A stretch of DNA of 64,000 nt from Azonexus fungiphilus (GTDB lineage: Bacteria; Pseudomonadota; Gammaproteobacteria; Burkholderiales; Rhodocyclaceae): contig NZ_RBXP01000014.1 of NCBI RefSeq assembly GCF_003634965.1, positions 240,652 to 304,651 on the forward strand, in the 5' to 3' direction. The position numbers and the translations under genes are program-made. Of the stretch, positions 10,843-21,386 are shown in pieces. Each line of letters begins with the position of its first letter. The stretch's first letter is position 1. Under the pieces are notes generated by a model that saw only the letters and a program-made list of their open reading frames with translations, was not told the origin of the DNA and made no database searches.

Positions 10843-11061
10843 ATGGCAAAAGAAGACTATATCGAGATGCAGGGTGAGGTGATCGAGAATCTCCCCAATG
10901 CAACTTTCAAGGTCAAGTTGGAAAACGGACACGTTGTCCTCGGCTTCATCTCCGGCAAGATGCGCATGCACTACATCCGCATCCTGCCGGGCGACAAGGT
11001 CACGGTGCAATTGACTCCGTATGATTTAAGCAAGGCCCGGATCGTTTTCCGGGCAAAGTAA
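10843..11061 (+). CDS. infA: Translation initiation factor IF-1
   Basis: The 72-residue OB-fold product [20 protein letters not shown] has full IF-1 length and the [15 protein letters not shown] motif. It binds the 30S A site during initiation. Its place between secY and rpmJ is common outside the enterobacteria. Confidence 0.97.
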   Translation: MAKEDYIEMQGEVIENLPNATFKVKLENGHVVLGFISGKMRMHYIRILPGDKVTVQLTPYDLSKARIVFRAK

Positions 11062-11135
11062 AAGTTCTCTACGCAATAAACCGCAGGGCAAGGAATCACG
11101 GCTGCTTCCAAGCTCTCGCAGACGAGGAGTGAAAC

Positions 11136-11249
11136 ATGAAAGTGCAACCTTCAGTGAAGCGCGTTTGCCGCAATTGCAAGGTGATCCGTCGCAAGGGTGT
11201 CGTGCGCATCATTTGCAAGGATCCGCGTCACAAACAGCGCCAGGGTTAA
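11136..11249 (+). CDS. rpmJ: 50S ribosomal protein L36
   Basis: A 37-codon gene reads [20 protein letters not shown] and ends [10 protein letters not shown] before TAA. The three cysteines and one histidine (C11, C14, C27, H32) form the zinc site of the zinc-binding L36 type. GAGGAG at 11124-11129 precedes the ATG. Confidence 0.96.
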   Translation: MKVQPSVKRVCRNCKVIRRKGVVRIICKDPRHKQRQG

Positions 11250-11299
11250 TTCCTGACGAAGTCGGCATTCGTTAATCTTAGAAATATTGGAGTGAATCA

Positions 11300-11662
11300 A
11301 TGGCCCGTATTGCAGGGGTAAACATTCCGAACCATCAGCATGCCTGTATCGCCCTGACGGCGATTTACGGCATCGGCCGTACCCGCGCACAGCAAATCTG
11401 TGACGCGGCCGGTGTTGGTCGTACCACGAAAATGAAGGACATCTCCGACACGGATATGGACCGTCTGCGTGACGAAGTGGCGAAGTTCACCGTCGAAGGT
11501 GACCTGCGTCGTGAAGTCACGATGAACATCAAGCGCCTGATGGACCTCGGTTGCTACCGTGGTCTGCGTCACCGCAAGGGCCTGCCCTGCCGCGGTCAGC
11601 GCACGAAGACCAACGCCCGTACCCGCAAGGGTCCGCGCAAGGCCATTGCTGGCAAGAAGTAA
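11300..11662 (+). CDS. rpsM: 30S ribosomal protein S13
   Basis: The 120-residue product [20 protein letters not shown] is a standard S13 with C-terminal [18 protein letters not shown]. It contacts tRNA and the 50S subunit. It begins the alpha operon part, 50 bases after rpmJ. Confidence 0.97.
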   Translation: MARIAGVNIPNHQHACIALTAIYGIGRTRAQQICDAAGVGRTTKMKDISDTDMDRLRDEVAKFTVEGDLRREVTMNIKRLMDLGCYRGLRHRKGLPCRGQRTKTNARTRKGPRKAIAGKK

Positions 11663-11674
11663 TAGGGACTGAAC

Positions 11675-12064
11675 ATGGCCAAGACTGCTACCAAAGTTCG
11701 CAAGAAGGTAAAGAAGAACGTTGCCGAGGGCATTGCCCACATCCACGCATCGTTCAACAATACCATCATCACCATCACCGATCGCCAGGGCAACGCCCTG
11801 TCTTGGGCTACTTCCGGCGGTGCCGGCTTCCGCGGTTCGCGGAAGTCCACCCCGTTCGCTGCCCAGGTCGCCGCCGAAACCGCCGGCAAGGCCGCGCAGG
11901 AATGTGGCGTCAAGAATCTGGAAGTGCGCATCAAGGGCCCCGGCCCTGGCCGCGAATCTTCCGTCCGTGCGTTGAACGCCCTGGGCATGAAGATCACCGC
12001 GATTTCCGACGTGACGCCGGTGCCGCATAACGGCTGCCGTCCGCCCAAGAAGCGCCGCATCTAA
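11675..12064 (+). CDS. rpsK: 30S ribosomal protein S11
   Basis: The 129-residue product contains [20 protein letters not shown] and ends [18 protein letters not shown], the conserved S11 tail. It lies on the platform at the mRNA exit. Confidence 0.97.
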   Translation: MAKTATKVRKKVKKNVAEGIAHIHASFNNTIITITDRQGNALSWATSGGAGFRGSRKSTPFAAQVAAETAGKAAQECGVKNLEVRIKGPGPGRESSVRALNALGMKITAISDVTPVPHNGCRPPKKRRI

Positions 12065-12076
12065 GGAGAAAGACAA

Positions 12077-12706
12077 GTGGCTCGTAATCTCGATCCGAAA
12101 TGCCGTCAGTGCCGCCGCGAAGGCGAAAAGCTGTTCCTGAAGGGCGAAAAGTGCTTCACCGACAAGTGCGCCATCGAGCGTCGCTCGTATGCACCTGGTC
12201 AGCATGGCCAAAAGTCCGGTGCCCGTCTGTCTGACTACGGTGTGCACCTGCGCGCCAAGCAGAAGATTCGCCGTGTTTATGGTGTCCTCGAAGGCCAGTT
12301 CCGCCGCACCTTTGCCGAAGCTGACCGCCGCAAGGGCCAGACCGGTGAAAACCTGCTGCAGTTGCTCGAAGCCCGTCTGGACTCCGTTGCCTATCGCATG
12401 GGTTTTGGCGCCTCGCGTACCGAATCCCGCCAGATCGTTCGTCACAACGGCGTCCTGGTCAACGGCAAGCGTGTCAACATCCCGTCCTACCTGGTCAAGC
12501 CGGGCGATGTGGTGCAACTGACCGACCGCGCCCGTGCTTCGCTGCGTTGCAAGGCCGCCCTGGAGGCCGCCGAGTCGCGCGGCTTCCCGGAGTGGATCTC
12601 TGTCGATGTCAAGGAAGGCAAGGGCACGTTCAAGGCCATGCCGCAGCGTTCTGAACTGCCGGCGACCCTGAACGAAGGTCTGGTCATCGAACTTTATTCG
12701 AAGTAA
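12077..12706 (+). CDS. rpsD: 30S ribosomal protein S4
   Basis: The 209-residue product starts at GTG (MARNLDPKCRQCRREGEKLF) with AAGGAGAA nine bases upstream. It has an N-terminal cysteine cluster (C9, C12, C26, C31) and an S4 RNA-binding domain around residues 95-160. It is a primary 16S binder and, in E. coli, the alpha-operon repressor. Confidence 0.97.
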   Translation: MARNLDPKCRQCRREGEKLFLKGEKCFTDKCAIERRSYAPGQHGQKSGARLSDYGVHLRAKQKIRRVYGVLEGQFRRTFAEADRRKGQTGENLLQLLEARLDSVAYRMGFGASRTESRQIVRHNGVLVNGKRVNIPSYLVKPGDVVQLTDRARASLRCKAALEAAESRGFPEWISVDVKEGKGTFKAMPQRSELPATLNEGLVIELYSK

Positions 12707-12730
12707 CCCGCAAGCAGAGGAATCTAGCCC

Positions 12731-13705
12731 ATGCAAAGCAGTGGACTTCTCAAGCCCCGCATCATCGACGTGCAGAGTGTTTCGCCGGTCGAAGCCAAGG
12801 TGGTCATGGAACCGTTCGAACGCGGTTTCGGCCATACCCTCGGCAACGCCCTGCGTCGCATCCTGCTGTCCTCGATGCCGGGCTATGCACCGACGGAAGT
12901 GTCGATCGACGGTGTGCTGCACGAATACTCGACCATCGATGGCGTCCAGGAAGACGTCGTCGATATCCTCCTGAACCTCAAGGGGGTCGTCTTCAAGCTG
13001 CACAACCGCGAGGTCGTCACCCTGAAGCTGGCCAAGGAAGGCGAGGGCGTGATTCGCGCTGGCGACATCGAGTTGCCGCACGACGTCGAAATCATCAATC
13101 CGGAGCATGTCATTGCCCACCTTTCCACCGCCGGCAAGCTGGCGATGGAGATCAAGGTCGAAAAGGGCCGTGGTTATGTTCCGGGTAACGTCCGCAACCT
13201 TGGCGATGCCAAGACCATCGGTCAGCTGGTGCTGGACGCCTCGTTCAGCCCGGTCCGTCGCGTTGCCTACTCGGTCGAGAACGCCCGGGTCGAGCAGCGT
13301 ACCGATCTGGACAAGCTGATCGTCGATATCGAAACCAATGGTGTTGTCGAGCCGGAAGAAGCGATCCGCTACGCTGCCCGCGTGCTGATCGAGCAACTCT
13401 CGGTCTTTGCCGACCTGGAAGGCACGGCGCCGGTCGCCGAAGCCTCCAAGCCGGCTCAGGTCGATCCGGTCCTGCTGCGCCCGGTCGATGATCTCGAACT
13501 GACGGTTCGTTCCGCGAACTGCCTCAAGGCCGAGAACATCTACTACATCGGCGACCTGATCCAGCGCACCGAGAATGAGCTGCTCAAGACCCCGAACCTG
13601 GGTCGCAAGTCGCTCAACGAAATCAAGGAAGTTCTTGCCGCCCGTGGTCTCACGCTCGGCATGAAACTGGAAAATTGGCCGCCCGCCGGTCTGGAGAAGG
13701 CGTAA
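12731..13705 (+). CDS. rpoA: RNA polymerase subunit alpha
   Basis: The 324-residue product has the N-terminal assembly domain ([20 protein letters not shown] around residues 32-51) and the C-terminal helix-hairpin-helix domain ([20 protein letters not shown]). Length is typical. It sits between rpsD and rplQ, as in most proteobacteria. Confidence 0.98.
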   Translation: MQSSGLLKPRIIDVQSVSPVEAKVVMEPFERGFGHTLGNALRRILLSSMPGYAPTEVSIDGVLHEYSTIDGVQEDVVDILLNLKGVVFKLHNREVVTLKLAKEGEGVIRAGDIELPHDVEIINPEHVIAHLSTAGKLAMEIKVEKGRGYVPGNVRNLGDAKTIGQLVLDASFSPVRRVAYSVENARVEQRTDLDKLIVDIETNGVVEPEEAIRYAARVLIEQLSVFADLEGTAPVAEASKPAQVDPVLLRPVDDLELTVRSANCLKAENIYYIGDLIQRTENELLKTPNLGRKSLNEIKEVLAARGLTLGMKLENWPPAGLEKA

Positions 13706-13762
13706 GCCTTTTCCCGATCCGGGCAGTCAAGGGACGCCTGCAGAACATAGAAAGGATTAACC

Positions 13763-14164
13763 ATGCGTCACCGCAATGGACTTCGCAAACTGAACCGTAC
13801 CAGCAGCCATCGCCTGGCGATGCTGCGCAACATGACCGTTTCCCTGCTCCGTCACGAGGCCATCAAGACCACGTTGCCGAAGGCCAAGGAACTGCGCCGT
13901 GTCGTCGAGCCGATGATCACCCTCGGCAAGAACCCGACGCTGGCCAACAAGCGTCTGGCATTCGACCGTCTGCGCGATCGCGAGATCGTGGTCAAGCTGT
14001 TCGCCGAGATCGGTCCGCGTTACGCCACCCGTCCGGGCGGCTACCTGCGCATCCTGAAGTGCGGTTTCCGCGTTGGCGACAACGCGCCGATGGCTTTCGT
14101 CGAACTCGTCGATCGTCCGGAACCCACCGAAGCGGTTGAGGTCGCCGAGGAAGCTGGCGAATAA
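13763..14164 (+). CDS. rplQ: 50S ribosomal protein L17
   Basis: The 133-residue product starts [20 protein letters not shown], the L17 signature, and carries a short acidic tail. It is the last gene of the super-operon and is followed by the terminator at 14184-14213. Confidence 0.97.
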   Translation: MRHRNGLRKLNRTSSHRLAMLRNMTVSLLRHEAIKTTLPKAKELRRVVEPMITLGKNPTLANKRLAFDRLRDREIVVKLFAEIGPRYATRPGGYLRILKCGFRVGDNAPMAFVELVDRPEPTEAVEVAEEAGE

Positions 14165-14183
14165 GCCAGGTTTTCCGCGAAAC

Positions 14184-14213
14184 AAAAAAGGCCGGATCGC
14201 TCCGGCCTTTTTT
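14184..14213. terminator. Bidirectional intrinsic terminator of the ribosomal operon
   Basis: A perfect 13-bp stem (14184-14196 with 14201-14213) and a TCGC tetraloop are flanked by six A on one side and six T on the other. It can stop the ribosomal operon from the left and the convergent phosphatase gene from the right. Confidence 0.93.
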
Positions 14214-14226
14214 ATTGCCCGATCGT

Positions 14227-15762
<1,536 letters not shown>

Positions 15763-15828
15763 GATGGCTGAGTGTTGTCGTTCATTGTGCCGTCGCTGCT
15801 TCGGCCGGGCCGGCCTTTGCCGACGGCC

Positions 15829-17658
15829 TCATCCTACCACGCCGTTTGCCGGCGGCTCCGTCGTTGCATCGTTCTCGCGCTGCTGCAGCGTCCACATCCG
15901 GGCGTAGGCGCCGTTTGCCGCGAGCAGGGCGGCGTGGGTGCCGCGCTCGACGATGCGCCCGCCGTCCATGACCAGGATGCTGTCGGCGTTCATCACGGTG
16001 GACAGTCGGTGGGCGATGATCAGCGTCGTCCGGCCGCGGGCGGCGAGTTCGAGCTGGCCCTGGATCGCCCGCTCGGTTGCCGAATCGAGCGCCGATGTCG
16101 CTTCGTCGAAGATCAGGATCGGCGGATTCTTGAGCAGCGCACGGGCAATCGCGACGCGCTGCTTCTCGCCGCCCGAGAGCTTCAGGCCGCGCTCGCCGAC
16201 GCGCGTGTCGTAGCCTTCCGGCAAGGCGGCGATGAAGGCATCCAGGCTGGCGGCGCGGGCTGCCGCGACCACTTCCTCGTCGCTGGCGTCGGGGCGTCCG
16301 TAACGGATGTTGTAGCGGATCGTGTCGTTGAACAGCACGGTGTCCTGGGGGACGATGCCGATCGCCGCGCGCAGGCTGTGCTGGGTCAATTGGCGCAGGT
16401 CGTGGCCGTTGATCCGGATGCTGCCGCCACTGACGTCGTAGAAGCGGTAGAGCAGCCGTGACAGCGTCGACTTGCCGGCGCCGGAGTGGCCGACGACGGC
16501 GACGGTATGGCCGGCCGGTACGGTGAAATCGACGGCATGCAGGATGGAACGATTGGCTTCGTAGGCGAAGTCGACTGCGGCGAACTCGATCGCCATCCGG
16601 CGTTCGGCGGGCAGGTCGAGGGCATCGGCGGCGTCGGCGATCTCGCGGTGCTGCTTGAGCAGTCCGAACATCCGCTCGATGTCGGTGAGCGCCTGGCGGA
16701 TTTCGCGATAGACGATGCCGAGGAAATTCAGCGGCATGTAGAGCTGGATCAGGAAGGCATTGACCAGGACCAGGTCGCCGATGGTCATCGTGCCGTCGAC
16801 GACACCCTGGGCCGCGCGCCACATCATCGCCGTGACGCCGAGCGCGATGATCGCCTGCTGGCCGAGGTTGAGGAAGGCCAGGCTGGTCTGGCTGCGCGTG
16901 CTGGCGTCCTCGAGTTGGAGCAATTGCTCGTCGTAGCGCCGGGCCTCCCAGGCTTCGTTGTTGAAGTACTTGACCGTCTCGTAGTTGAGCAGACTGTCGA
17001 CCGCGCGCGTGTTGGCCGCCGAGTCGTTCTCGTTGACCGCGCGGCGGATGGCGATCCGCCAGTTGCTGACCTTGACCGTGAACACGACGTAGGCTGTCAG
17101 CGACAGCGCGGTGATCAGTACGAAGCCGGCGTCGTACTGGACAAAGAGGATGCCGAGTACGAGGGCGATCTCGATCAGCGTCGGCAGGATCGAATAGAGC
17201 GTGTAGGAGATCAGGCTCGAGATCGAACGGGTGCCGCGCTCGAGATCACGCGAGATGCCGCCGGTCTGGCGTTCCAGGTGGAAGCGCAGGGACAGCGCGT
17301 GCAGGTGCCGGAAAACCTCGAGCGCAACCTGGCGGATCGCCCGCTGGGTGACGCGGGCGAACAGGATTTCGCGCAGCTCGGTGAACAGCGAGTTGCCGAA
17401 GCGCAGCGCGCCGTAGAGCGCCAGAAAACTCACCGGCAAGGCCAGCAGCTGGCCGGAGAAGCCGTCGATCATGTCCTTGAAGACCAGCGGTACGGCGACG
17501 TTGGCGAGTTTGGCGGCGACCAGGCAGAGGAGGGCGGCAGTGACCCGCCAGCGGTATTGCCAGAGGTAGGGGAAAAGCGTGCGCAGTGTCTGCCAGACGT
17601 GGATTTCGGCCAGCGGCTGGCCGGCGGGCGGTTTGGGCAGGGCGGAAGCGCGGCGCAT
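15829..17658 (-). CDS. ABC exporter, Atm1/HMT1-type (fused membrane and ATPase domains)
   Basis: The 609-residue protein has an N-terminal six-helix exporter domain (about 25-320) and a C-terminal ATPase. The ATPase has Walker A GHSGAGKST, signature LSGGEKQRVAIARALL and Walker B ILIFDEATSALD. The stretch LLNYETVKYFNNE is typical of Atm1/ABCB7 exporters, which move glutathione- or metal-linked substrates. The start at 17658 (MRRASALPKPP) was chosen because the long upstream open stretch is a GC-driven reading of other genes. It is divergent from the thioesterase gene. Confidence 0.88.
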   Translation of the reverse strand: MRRASALPKPPAGQPLAEIHVWQTLRTLFPYLWQYRWRVTAALLCLVAAKLANVAVPLVFKDMIDGFSGQLLALPVSFLALYGALRFGNSLFTELREILFARVTQRAIRQVALEVFRHLHALSLRFHLERQTGGISRDLERGTRSISSLISYTLYSILPTLIEIALVLGILFVQYDAGFVLITALSLTAYVVFTVKVSNWRIAIRRAVNENDSAANTRAVDSLLNYETVKYFNNEAWEARRYDEQLLQLEDASTRSQTSLAFLNLGQQAIIALGVTAMMWRAAQGVVDGTMTIGDLVLVNAFLIQLYMPLNFLGIVYREIRQALTDIERMFGLLKQHREIADAADALDLPAERRMAIEFAAVDFAYEANRSILHAVDFTVPAGHTVAVVGHSGAGKSTLSRLLYRFYDVSGGSIRINGHDLRQLTQHSLRAAIGIVPQDTVLFNDTIRYNIRYGRPDASDEEVVAAARAASLDAFIAALPEGYDTRVGERGLKLSGGEKQRVAIARALLKNPPILIFDEATSALDSATERAIQGQLELAARGRTTLIIAHRLSTVMNADSILVMDGGRIVERGTHAALLAANGAYARMWTLQQRENDATTEPPANGVVG

Positions 17659-17748
17659 GGCGGGAAATGTCCGGGGGAAAGACTGCGAGTATATGAAAAG
17701 CGCTGGCTTTCCGGGAGAATCGGTCCTGTCTTCAGCCAAGGAAATTCG

Positions 17749-18162
17749 ATGCAGCAAGAATCCGTCAGCCTTCCCGATCGCCAGCCAACCCTGCGCGTGG
17801 TCCCGATGCCGGCCGATCTCAATCCCAACGGCGATGTCTTCGGCGGCTGGGTGATGGCCCAGGTCGACGTCGCCGGTGCGATTCCGGCGATGCGCCGGGC
17901 ACGCGGCCGGGTGGCCACGGTCTCGGTCAATTCCTTCCAGTTCCGGCAACCGATTTCGGTCGGCGACATCGTCAGTTTCTACGCCGAAATCCTGCACGTC
18001 GGGCGCACCTCGATCACCGTCCGGGTCGAGGTTTTTGCCGAGCGCAACCATGCAGCGCCCCTGCTGGTGAAGGTGACCCAGGCCGAGTTGACCTACGTCG
18101 CGATCGACGAATGCGGGGGCAAACGCGAAGTCCCTGCCGAAAAAGTCACGGAAATGGAATAA
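17749..18162 (+). CDS. Acyl-CoA thioesterase, YciA-type hotdog protein
   Basis: The 137-residue single hotdog-fold protein has NPNGDVFGGWVMAQVDVAGA near residues 25-44, the catalytic region of YciA-like acyl-CoA thioesterases. It hydrolyses short- to medium-chain acyl-CoA. The ATG at 17749 follows AAGGAAA; in-frame codons further upstream belong to a non-coding shadow. The next gene encodes a FadL-like protein, so a lipid-related pair is possible, though the 45-base gap does not prove an operon. Confidence 0.85.
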   Translation: MQQESVSLPDRQPTLRVVPMPADLNPNGDVFGGWVMAQVDVAGAIPAMRRARGRVATVSVNSFQFRQPISVGDIVSFYAEILHVGRTSITVRVEVFAERNHAAPLLVKVTQAELTYVAIDECGGKREVPAEKVTEME

Positions 18163-18207
18163 AATCGCGCGATTGACCCGATACGAAAGCCTTCGAGGAA
18201 CGAAGCA

Positions 18208-19296
18208 ATGATCAAAACGACGATGCGTACCCTGCCGGCGATGCTGTTGCTGGCCTTCTCCGGCGTCTCCGCGGCAGCGGGATTCCAGTCCCTGGAACAG
18301 AACGCCAGCGGGCTCGGCACGGCCTACGCCGGCTCGGCGGCGGTCGCCGACAATGCCAGCACGGTGTTCTTCAACCCGGCGGCAATGACCCAACTTGCCG
18401 GCTTCCATTTCTCCGCCGGGGTGGTCGGCGTCAGCGAGCGCCACGATTTCCGCCCGGGCAGTGTCGACGGCGGCGAGAACATGGCCTTGCCCAATGCCTA
18501 CCTGACCTGGCAGCTGACGCCGAACTTCAGTGCCGGCATCGGCATCTCGCGCCCGTTCATGCTCGATACCCGCTATCCCGCCGGCTGGCTGGGCGCGGCC
18601 GAGGGCATCAAGTCCGAACTGGAGACGGTGAACATCAACCCGTCCGTCGCCTACAAGCTCAACGACACGGTGTCGCTCGGTCTCGGCCTCGATTACCAGC
18701 GCATGGACGTGCAGCTGACCAGCACCGGCAACGTCCTCAAGGTCGATGACAACGCCCTCGGCTGGAATGCCGGCGCCCTGTTCACGCTGTCGCCGGCGAT
18801 GCGCGTCGGTGTCGCCTACCGTTCGAAGATCGAGCACGACCTGTCGGGGCGTCTCAACGGTGCCGCCGCGCGTACCGACATCGACACGCCGGCTTCGTTC
18901 ACGCTGTCGGTCTGGCAGCAGGTGTCCGATCGCTGGGAAGCCATGGGCGATCTCTCCTACACGCGCTGGAACGCGATCGACGGCTTCGACCTCGACAATT
19001 CCTGGCGTCTCGCCTGGGGTGCCGCCTACAAGTACTCCGACAGCGCCAAGCTGAAGTTCGGCGTCGCCTACGATCGCTCGCCGGTCAGCGACAGCAAGCG
19101 CGGCGTGATCATGCCGGACAACGACCGCCTGTGGCTGTCGCTCGGCGGCCAGTGGAAGTTCGGCCGCGCCAGCGTCGTCGATGTCGGCTACGCCTACCGC
19201 TACCAGCGCGACGCCAAGGTTGCCGACGGTGCCGCCGTCGGCAAGTACGACAGCGCCGCCCACGTCGTCGGCGTCCAGTACTCGGTCGGGTTCTAA
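18208..19296 (+). CDS. FadL-family outer membrane transport protein
   Basis: The 362-residue protein has a signal peptide (about 1-24, ending SAAAG) and then the FadL N-terminal hatch motif GFQSLEQNASGLGTAYAGSA and ADNASTVFFNPAAMTQL. The rest alternates like a beta barrel and ends in aromatic VGF. It should take up hydrophobic compounds or fatty acids. It is shorter than E. coli FadL (about 446 residues) but within the wider family range. Confidence 0.88.
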   Translation: MIKTTMRTLPAMLLLAFSGVSAAAGFQSLEQNASGLGTAYAGSAAVADNASTVFFNPAAMTQLAGFHFSAGVVGVSERHDFRPGSVDGGENMALPNAYLTWQLTPNFSAGIGISRPFMLDTRYPAGWLGAAEGIKSELETVNINPSVAYKLNDTVSLGLGLDYQRMDVQLTSTGNVLKVDDNALGWNAGALFTLSPAMRVGVAYRSKIEHDLSGRLNGAAARTDIDTPASFTLSVWQQVSDRWEAMGDLSYTRWNAIDGFDLDNSWRLAWGAAYKYSDSAKLKFGVAYDRSPVSDSKRGVIMPDNDRLWLSLGGQWKFGRASVVDVGYAYRYQRDAKVADGAAVGKYDSAAHVVGVQYSVGF

Positions 19297-19302
19297 GGGG
19301 CC

Positions 19303-19836
19303 GTGTTCGGCGCCGGGCTGCCTTCCTTCGCCATCGCCGGCCTGACGGTCGGCGTTCGCGAGGCCGTCCTGGTGCTGATCATTCTCGTCGCCCTGTACAT
19401 CGGCGTCGTCCTGTGGCGGATGCGCCATCTCGGCCGCCCCCCGACCGCCTCGGCATCGCGCGAGGCGCCGGTGATCGCGCCGGAACCGGCCGCCGCCGAA
19501 GCTGCCTCGGCATCGGAAGCTGCGCCCGAGGCGGCGGCTTTCGCGCAGACTTCGGCGCGGCTCGGCAGCGAACTGATCAATGACGGGCTGGCGCGCGAGC
19601 TGGCGCAATTGCGCGAGGAAGTGGATGTGATGCGCGGCGAGCTGGCGGCGCTGCGCACCGACATGCTCCAGGAACTGGCCCATTTGCGGGCGACGCAGAC
19701 GGTTTCGCCGATCTATGGCGACGCGATGCAGATGGCCGTTGCCGGTTACGATGCGGCAACGATTGCCGAACGCTGCGGAATCGCCCGTGCCGAGGCCGAA
19801 CTGGTCGTGGCGCTGGCGCGCAGCCAGGTGCAGTGA
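19303..19836 (+). CDS. Single-pass membrane protein, DUF2802-like
   Basis: The 177-residue protein has one membrane helix (about 18-40), an Ala/Glu/Pro linker, a probable coiled coil (about 85-125) and a C-terminal segment AVAGYDAATIAERCGIARAE that looks like a helix-turn-helix, as in DUF2802 proteins. The family name is recognised by pattern only. The start is GTG 19303, six bases after fadL. It overlaps or abuts the SPOR gene, so the two are probably co-transcribed. Function is unknown. Confidence 0.7.
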   Translation: MFGAGLPSFAIAGLTVGVREAVLVLIILVALYIGVVLWRMRHLGRPPTASASREAPVIAPEPAAAEAASASEAAPEAAAFAQTSARLGSELINDGLARELAQLREEVDVMRGELAALRTDMLQELAHLRATQTVSPIYGDAMQMAVAGYDAATIAERCGIARAEAELVVALARSQVQ

Positions 19837-19844
19837 GGACAAGG

Positions 19845-20624
19845 ATGGCGGACAAGGCAAGCGAGCGAATGCACGACGATACCCCGGACGACGCGCCCGA
19901 GCTGCGTCATCAGCTGGCGCGCCGGCTGGCCGTGGCCGGCGGTCTGGTGGCCGTCCTGCTCGGCCTGCTCGCCGCTTTCGACCATCTCTCGCAACCGGCC
20001 GACGATGCCGAGCCGCGCGTGTTCACCGAGCCGGTGCCGGTGGCGCCCAAGCGCATGGTGACGCAGCCGGTACTGCCGGCTGAGCCGAGCGCTCCTGAAG
20101 CGCCGGTGGAAAATGCCGAAAAAACGCCGTCGACCGTGGACGTCCCGGCCGAGGCGCCACCGCCGCCGGCCGTCGTCGCCGATCCGGGAACGGCGCCTGC
20201 ACCGGCCGCTGCCCGGCGCCTGCAGCCGCGTCACAAGAGCGAGCCGCCGGTGGTCCCGGAAATGACCTCGGCGCCGGCGCTCACCCCGCCGCCGTCGGTG
20301 TCTCCGCCGGCTCCGTCGCCGGTGGTCAAGGCACCGCCGACTGCGGCTGCCCAGCCGAGCGCCCGGGTCGTCGAAAGCCGCCCGGCGGCCGTTGCCGCGC
20401 CCCGGCTTTTCTCCGGCTTCGTTCTCCAGGCCGGCGTTTTCGCCAGCGCCGAGCGGGCCGAGGAACTGCACGCACGGCTGACCCTGAACGGCGTTCCGTC
20501 GCAGATCGAGACGCGGGTTCAGGTTGGCCCGTTCAAGACCCGTCAGGAAGCGATCGACGCCCAGGCCAAGCTCAAGGAGCTTGGCGTGGATACCATCCTG
20601 GTCCAGCCCAAGGGCGGCCGCTAG
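19845..20624 (+). CDS. SPOR-domain inner membrane protein
   Basis: The 259-residue protein has a short cytosolic N-terminus, one membrane helix (about 30-50), a long Pro/Ala-rich periplasmic linker and a C-terminal SPOR domain (about 185-255; [20 protein letters not shown]). SPOR domains bind denuded septal peptidoglycan. ATG 19845 is preceded by GAGGACAAGG. An upstream GTG at 19833 is in frame but would overlap the previous gene. Confidence 0.85.
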   Translation: MADKASERMHDDTPDDAPELRHQLARRLAVAGGLVAVLLGLLAAFDHLSQPADDAEPRVFTEPVPVAPKRMVTQPVLPAEPSAPEAPVENAEKTPSTVDVPAEAPPPPAVVADPGTAPAPAAARRLQPRHKSEPPVVPEMTSAPALTPPPSVSPPAPSPVVKAPPTAAAQPSARVVESRPAAVAAPRLFSGFVLQAGVFASAERAEELHARLTLNGVPSQIETRVQVGPFKTRQEAIDAQAKLKELGVDTILVQPKGGR

Positions 20625-20945
20625 CTAACCGGCTTTCTGCAGGCGGCGGGCGAACACCTTCATTTCCTTGGCCGCCTGGATGTCGCCCTTGGCTTCGGCA
20701 ACGGCGATTCCGGCTTCATAGGCAGCGACGGCGCCGGCCGCATCGCCGGCTTCGGCCAGTGCCTTGCCCAGCGCCTTCCACGCTGCCGAATACTGCGGGT
20801 CACGGTCGACCGCGGCGCGAAAGCAATTTGCCGCCTGTTGCGGCGCCGCCGCCTTCAGGTACTCGTTGCCCAGCGAGAAGCGGAGCAGGGCGCCGTCGCG
20901 CGGGCCGTCGATCATTTTTTCCAGGGATTCGATACGCGGGTTCAT
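20625..20945 (-). CDS. Small tetratricopeptide-repeat protein
   Basis: The 106-residue helical protein has two to three TPR-like repeats ([20 protein letters not shown], then [20 protein letters not shown]). It is probably a scaffold for protein contacts. It converges directly on the SPOR gene with adjacent stop codons and is divergent from ridA. Confidence 0.8.
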   Translation of the reverse strand: MNPRIESLEKMIDGPRDGALLRFSLGNEYLKAAAPQQAANCFRAAVDRDPQYSAAWKALGKALAEAGDAAGAVAAYEAGIAVAEAKGDIQAAKEMKVFARRLQKAG

Positions 20946-20998
20946 CGATGCTCGGGTCTAAAATAGCGGCTTTCGCCAATCATCAGAGGGAATTCCAC

Positions 20999-21379
20999 AT
21001 GGCCAAGACCATCATCGCCACGCCGCATGCACCGGCCGCCATCGGCACCTACTCGCAAGCCGTGCGCGTCGGCGATACCGTCTACCTGTCCGGGCAGATC
21101 GGCCTCGATCCGGCGACCATGCAGATGGTAGACGGTATCGACGGGCAAATCGTTCGCGTCTTCGAAAATATCAAGGCGGTGGCCGAGGCTGCCGGCGGCT
21201 CGCTGGCCGACGTGGTCAAGCTCAACGTCTTCCTCACCGATCTCGGCAACTTCGCCAAGGTCAACGAAACGATGGCGCGCTATTTCAGCGAGCCGTTCCC
21301 GGCGCGTGCCGCCGTCGGCGTCAAGGAGCTGCCGCGCGGCGCGCTGGTCGAGGCCGACGCGGTGATGTTCCTCGGCTGA
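20999..21379 (+). CDS. ridA: Reactive imine/enamine deaminase RidA
   Basis: The 126-residue product has the RidA signature [20 protein letters not shown] near the N-terminus and [19 protein letters not shown] near the C-terminus, including the substrate-binding arginine. RidA hydrolyses 2-aminoacrylate and related intermediates. It starts 53 bases from the divergent TPR gene and ends 7 bases before recG. Confidence 0.92.
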   Translation: MAKTIIATPHAPAAIGTYSQAVRVGDTVYLSGQIGLDPATMQMVDGIDGQIVRVFENIKAVAEAAGGSLADVVKLNVFLTDLGNFAKVNETMARYFSEPFPARAAVGVKELPRGALVEADAVMFLG

Positions 21380-21386
21380 TCGCCGG

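Noticed and set aside
17659-19860. Minus-strand open stretch extending the ABC exporter to 1343 residues
   Set aside because: It runs antisense through the thioesterase, FadL and DUF2802-like genes, has no family pattern, and is Arg/Asp/Gly-rich as expected of a GC-rich shadow frame. The exporter starts at 17658.
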